Part shown: piece by piece, positions 22,751 to 24,291 of the stretch
How positions within the stretch are numbered: position 1 is the first letter of the stretch
Layout: every line of letters begins with the position of its first letter
Assembly: GCA_008931825.1 (NCBI GenBank)
Contig: QXVZ01024811.1
Coordinates: 1-24,291 of the forward strand
DNA length: 24,291 nt
Direction: 5' to 3'
Source: Phallusia fumigata
Taxonomy: Eukaryota; Chordata; Ascidiacea; Phlebobranchia; Ascidiidae
Translations under genes and position numbers: made by a program
The notes under the pieces: generated by a model
Told to the model about the DNA's origin: nothing
What the model saw: the letters and a program-made list of their open reading frames with translations, nothing else
Databases searched by the model: none

Positions 22751-23590
22751 TACACAATGTTCTGTGACGAGATAAACTGAATTTGGGGGCATTACGCGCT
22801 ATGCAAAAGAGAATATCCCAAATGAGAATGTAAAAGAATGTTCCCACGGGTATCGATGCATTAAATAGATATTATGGTTAACCGGAGCGATGCATAACTT
22901 ACAGAAAACTTTATTAAACGCAACACTACGTTCCCTTCGTCATTAACCCCAATTCACTTCATTCTTTGGACAGTACAAACCGACAAATAAACAATTTCCG
23001 CCGCTAACGCAACCTTACCAAGACAGCGCTCCCCAAATATACTCCTCACGTGTCGAGCAAATACTCGTGGGCCTGAGCTCCGATCATCCGACAATAATCC
23101 GATTTCAGTTGTCCCGCAAATCCTGACAGTCAAGCGGCCACAGGGGAAAGGTGATCAGCGCATTTAAAGCACTGGCAGTCGATCGCGCGCCTGATTTTCG
23201 GGGCTTTGCCTGCGGCAAGGGGATGATTGCATTTCGCGAGAGGCGCCAGGCATCTATTGCGAGGCATCTGTCTGTTGAGTGGTGATTACATTGTATTGCG
23301 TCTTACTATTGTGCTTGCACGTTGTTGAGCTGGGTTTACAAGGGTTTAGGCTGTTGCTGATGGCAGCAGACGAGGTATTTGAGAGGGTGTTATGTTGACA
23401 CATGAGCTTGAGTGTGAAATGTTCAAAGTGAAGCACCGAAATTGCAGTTTGCGCGTTGGTATTCTGAAGAAGGTTGATGTGTAATTTGACACACATCTGG
23501 CTGGCCTTGTGAAAGAAACGCCTTTATAGTCGTTGAACGTGGCGTAAGTCTGGTAGTCACAAACGGATTTTCTGGCAAGTGCAGGTAGAA

Positions 23591-23633
23591 CAGTTTAATA
23601 TACAAAGCTGCAGACAGCGACGTATATAAACTG
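23591..23633. repeat. Short hairpin-forming inverted repeat
   Basis: CAGTTTAATATAC and GTATATAAACTG form a stem of about 12 pairs with one bulge around an 18-base loop, immediately before dispersed repeat copy 2. It may mark an element end; no function is evident. Confidence 0.35.
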
Positions 23634-23805
23634 TTGAGTTGAGTTTAGTATGTTTGCTTGGGGCAGGAAAACAGAGCTACACAATATCACTAAATCAATC
23701 ACCAGGCCGGAAATAACTGCGTAACGTTAAAAAGCCATGAGGTACAAAAAGGTGACGGGGCTCAATTGGTGGATAAGCTGGTTGAACGCGCTGAAGCTAC
23801 ACTGT
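23634..23805 (-). repeat. Dispersed repeat, copy 2
   Basis: Diverged copy of 22589-22750 in the same orientation, about 1.05 kb downstream, with several small insertions and deletions. Sequences flanking the two copies differ, so these are separate insertions or an old duplication with decay, not an assembly artefact. Confidence 0.55.
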
Positions 23806-24291
23806 TGTTTGGTTTAGTGTTGTGGGTCGGTTGTAAGGAAGGTACATTTGATGGTTACGCTTGTTTAGCACATAAAGCATAATCTGCGTCGAAAATATTA
23901 GTAAAACTTTTACATGTTAAACATAAAAAAGAGTATGAGGCCGCGGTTCTCAAACTGTGTCCTTGTGCGTCATTTTATTTTCCAAGGCTGTCGCACACTA
24001 ATTCTGCCAAGATTTGGTAAGCTTTGTAAAAGCAAGCAAGCCTACACATCACATTGAAATTATATCAATAAATCCAACTTTGATAATAAGTTTCATGGTC
24101 AAATTCTTGTCGCTGCTGCGTCGAAATTCCAACCAACTTTTCCAAAGGCGTGGATTCCAAGAAAGTTTTGAGAAACACTGGTATAGGTTCCGTAAATTGT
24201 AATATTTTCGGCTTATCTATTGTTTCCCTGGTATTGTGTCGCTGCGATACAATTACAACTCATAAGTGCAATAAACAATTAACAATTATGT

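Larger units (their letters stand above)
22751..24291. other. Intergenic sequence at the right edge
   Basis: Apart from dispersed repeat copy 2 and the small hairpin, no gene was recognised. A locally GC/CpG-richer patch at about 23000-23260 carries a weak gag-like cysteine pattern on the minus strand (23130-23252). The last 300 bp are AT-rich with no supported exon. Confidence 0.45.

Noticed and set aside
24014..24202. 62-residue open frame near the right edge, possible exon of a next gene
   Set aside because: No recognisable motif and no supported splice sites; insufficient evidence.
1..24291. CRISPR array, prokaryotic operon or phage region
   Set aside because: Spliced chordate genes fill the window; no regular spaced repeats or bacterial-type gene organisation exist.

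Overview
The window looks like chordate nuclear DNA, most likely from an ascidian tunicate such as Ciona. The evidence is many short coding exons with GT/AG borders, T-rich introns mostly of 50-1000 bp (one of 2 kb), an AT-rich background, and proteins close to vertebrate orthologues. The species is an inference. No prokaryotic features, rRNA or convincing tRNA genes were seen.

Three genes lie head to tail on the + strand. (1) Positions 1-4777 hold the 3' part of a TGF-beta type II receptor (TGFBR2-like): end of the ectodomain, transmembrane helix, juxtamembrane segment and a full serine/threonine kinase domain in nine exons. Its 3' end is disturbed by two perfect direct repeats, each pair separated by a single N (4012-4248 and 4272-6696). 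These look like unmerged contig overlaps, so exons 8 and 9 appear twice. (2) Positions 6821-9020 hold a complete seven-exon proteasome alpha-2 subunit gene (PSMA2, 233 aa). (3) Positions 10374-21682 hold a complete 18-coding-exon gene of the TAX1BP1/CALCOCO autophagy-receptor family. It predicts 796 aa: a SKICH domain, an LC3-binding-like hydrophobic strand, a long coiled coil and a low-complexity tail ending in a very basic stretch. The C-terminal zinc fingers of vertebrate TAX1BP1 are not encoded.

The non-coding parts hold repeats: a GTACGG-rich MITE-like element in a receptor intron (3270-3516), a short Ty3/gypsy-like reverse-transcriptase remnant downstream of the receptor (5192-5398, with its artefactual copy), small intronic tandem duplications, and two diverged copies of a dispersed repeat downstream of gene 3 (about 22589-22750 and 23634-23805). 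Poly(A) signals follow all three genes.

PSMA2 and the TAX1BP1-like gene both act in protein turnover (proteasome and selective autophagy). Their human counterparts lie on the short arm of chromosome 7, so the adjacency may be an old chordate linkage. TGFBR2 is a cell-surface signalling receptor with no obvious tie to them. I found no clearly new biological system. The most notable points are the zinc-finger-less autophagy receptor and the assembly duplications.
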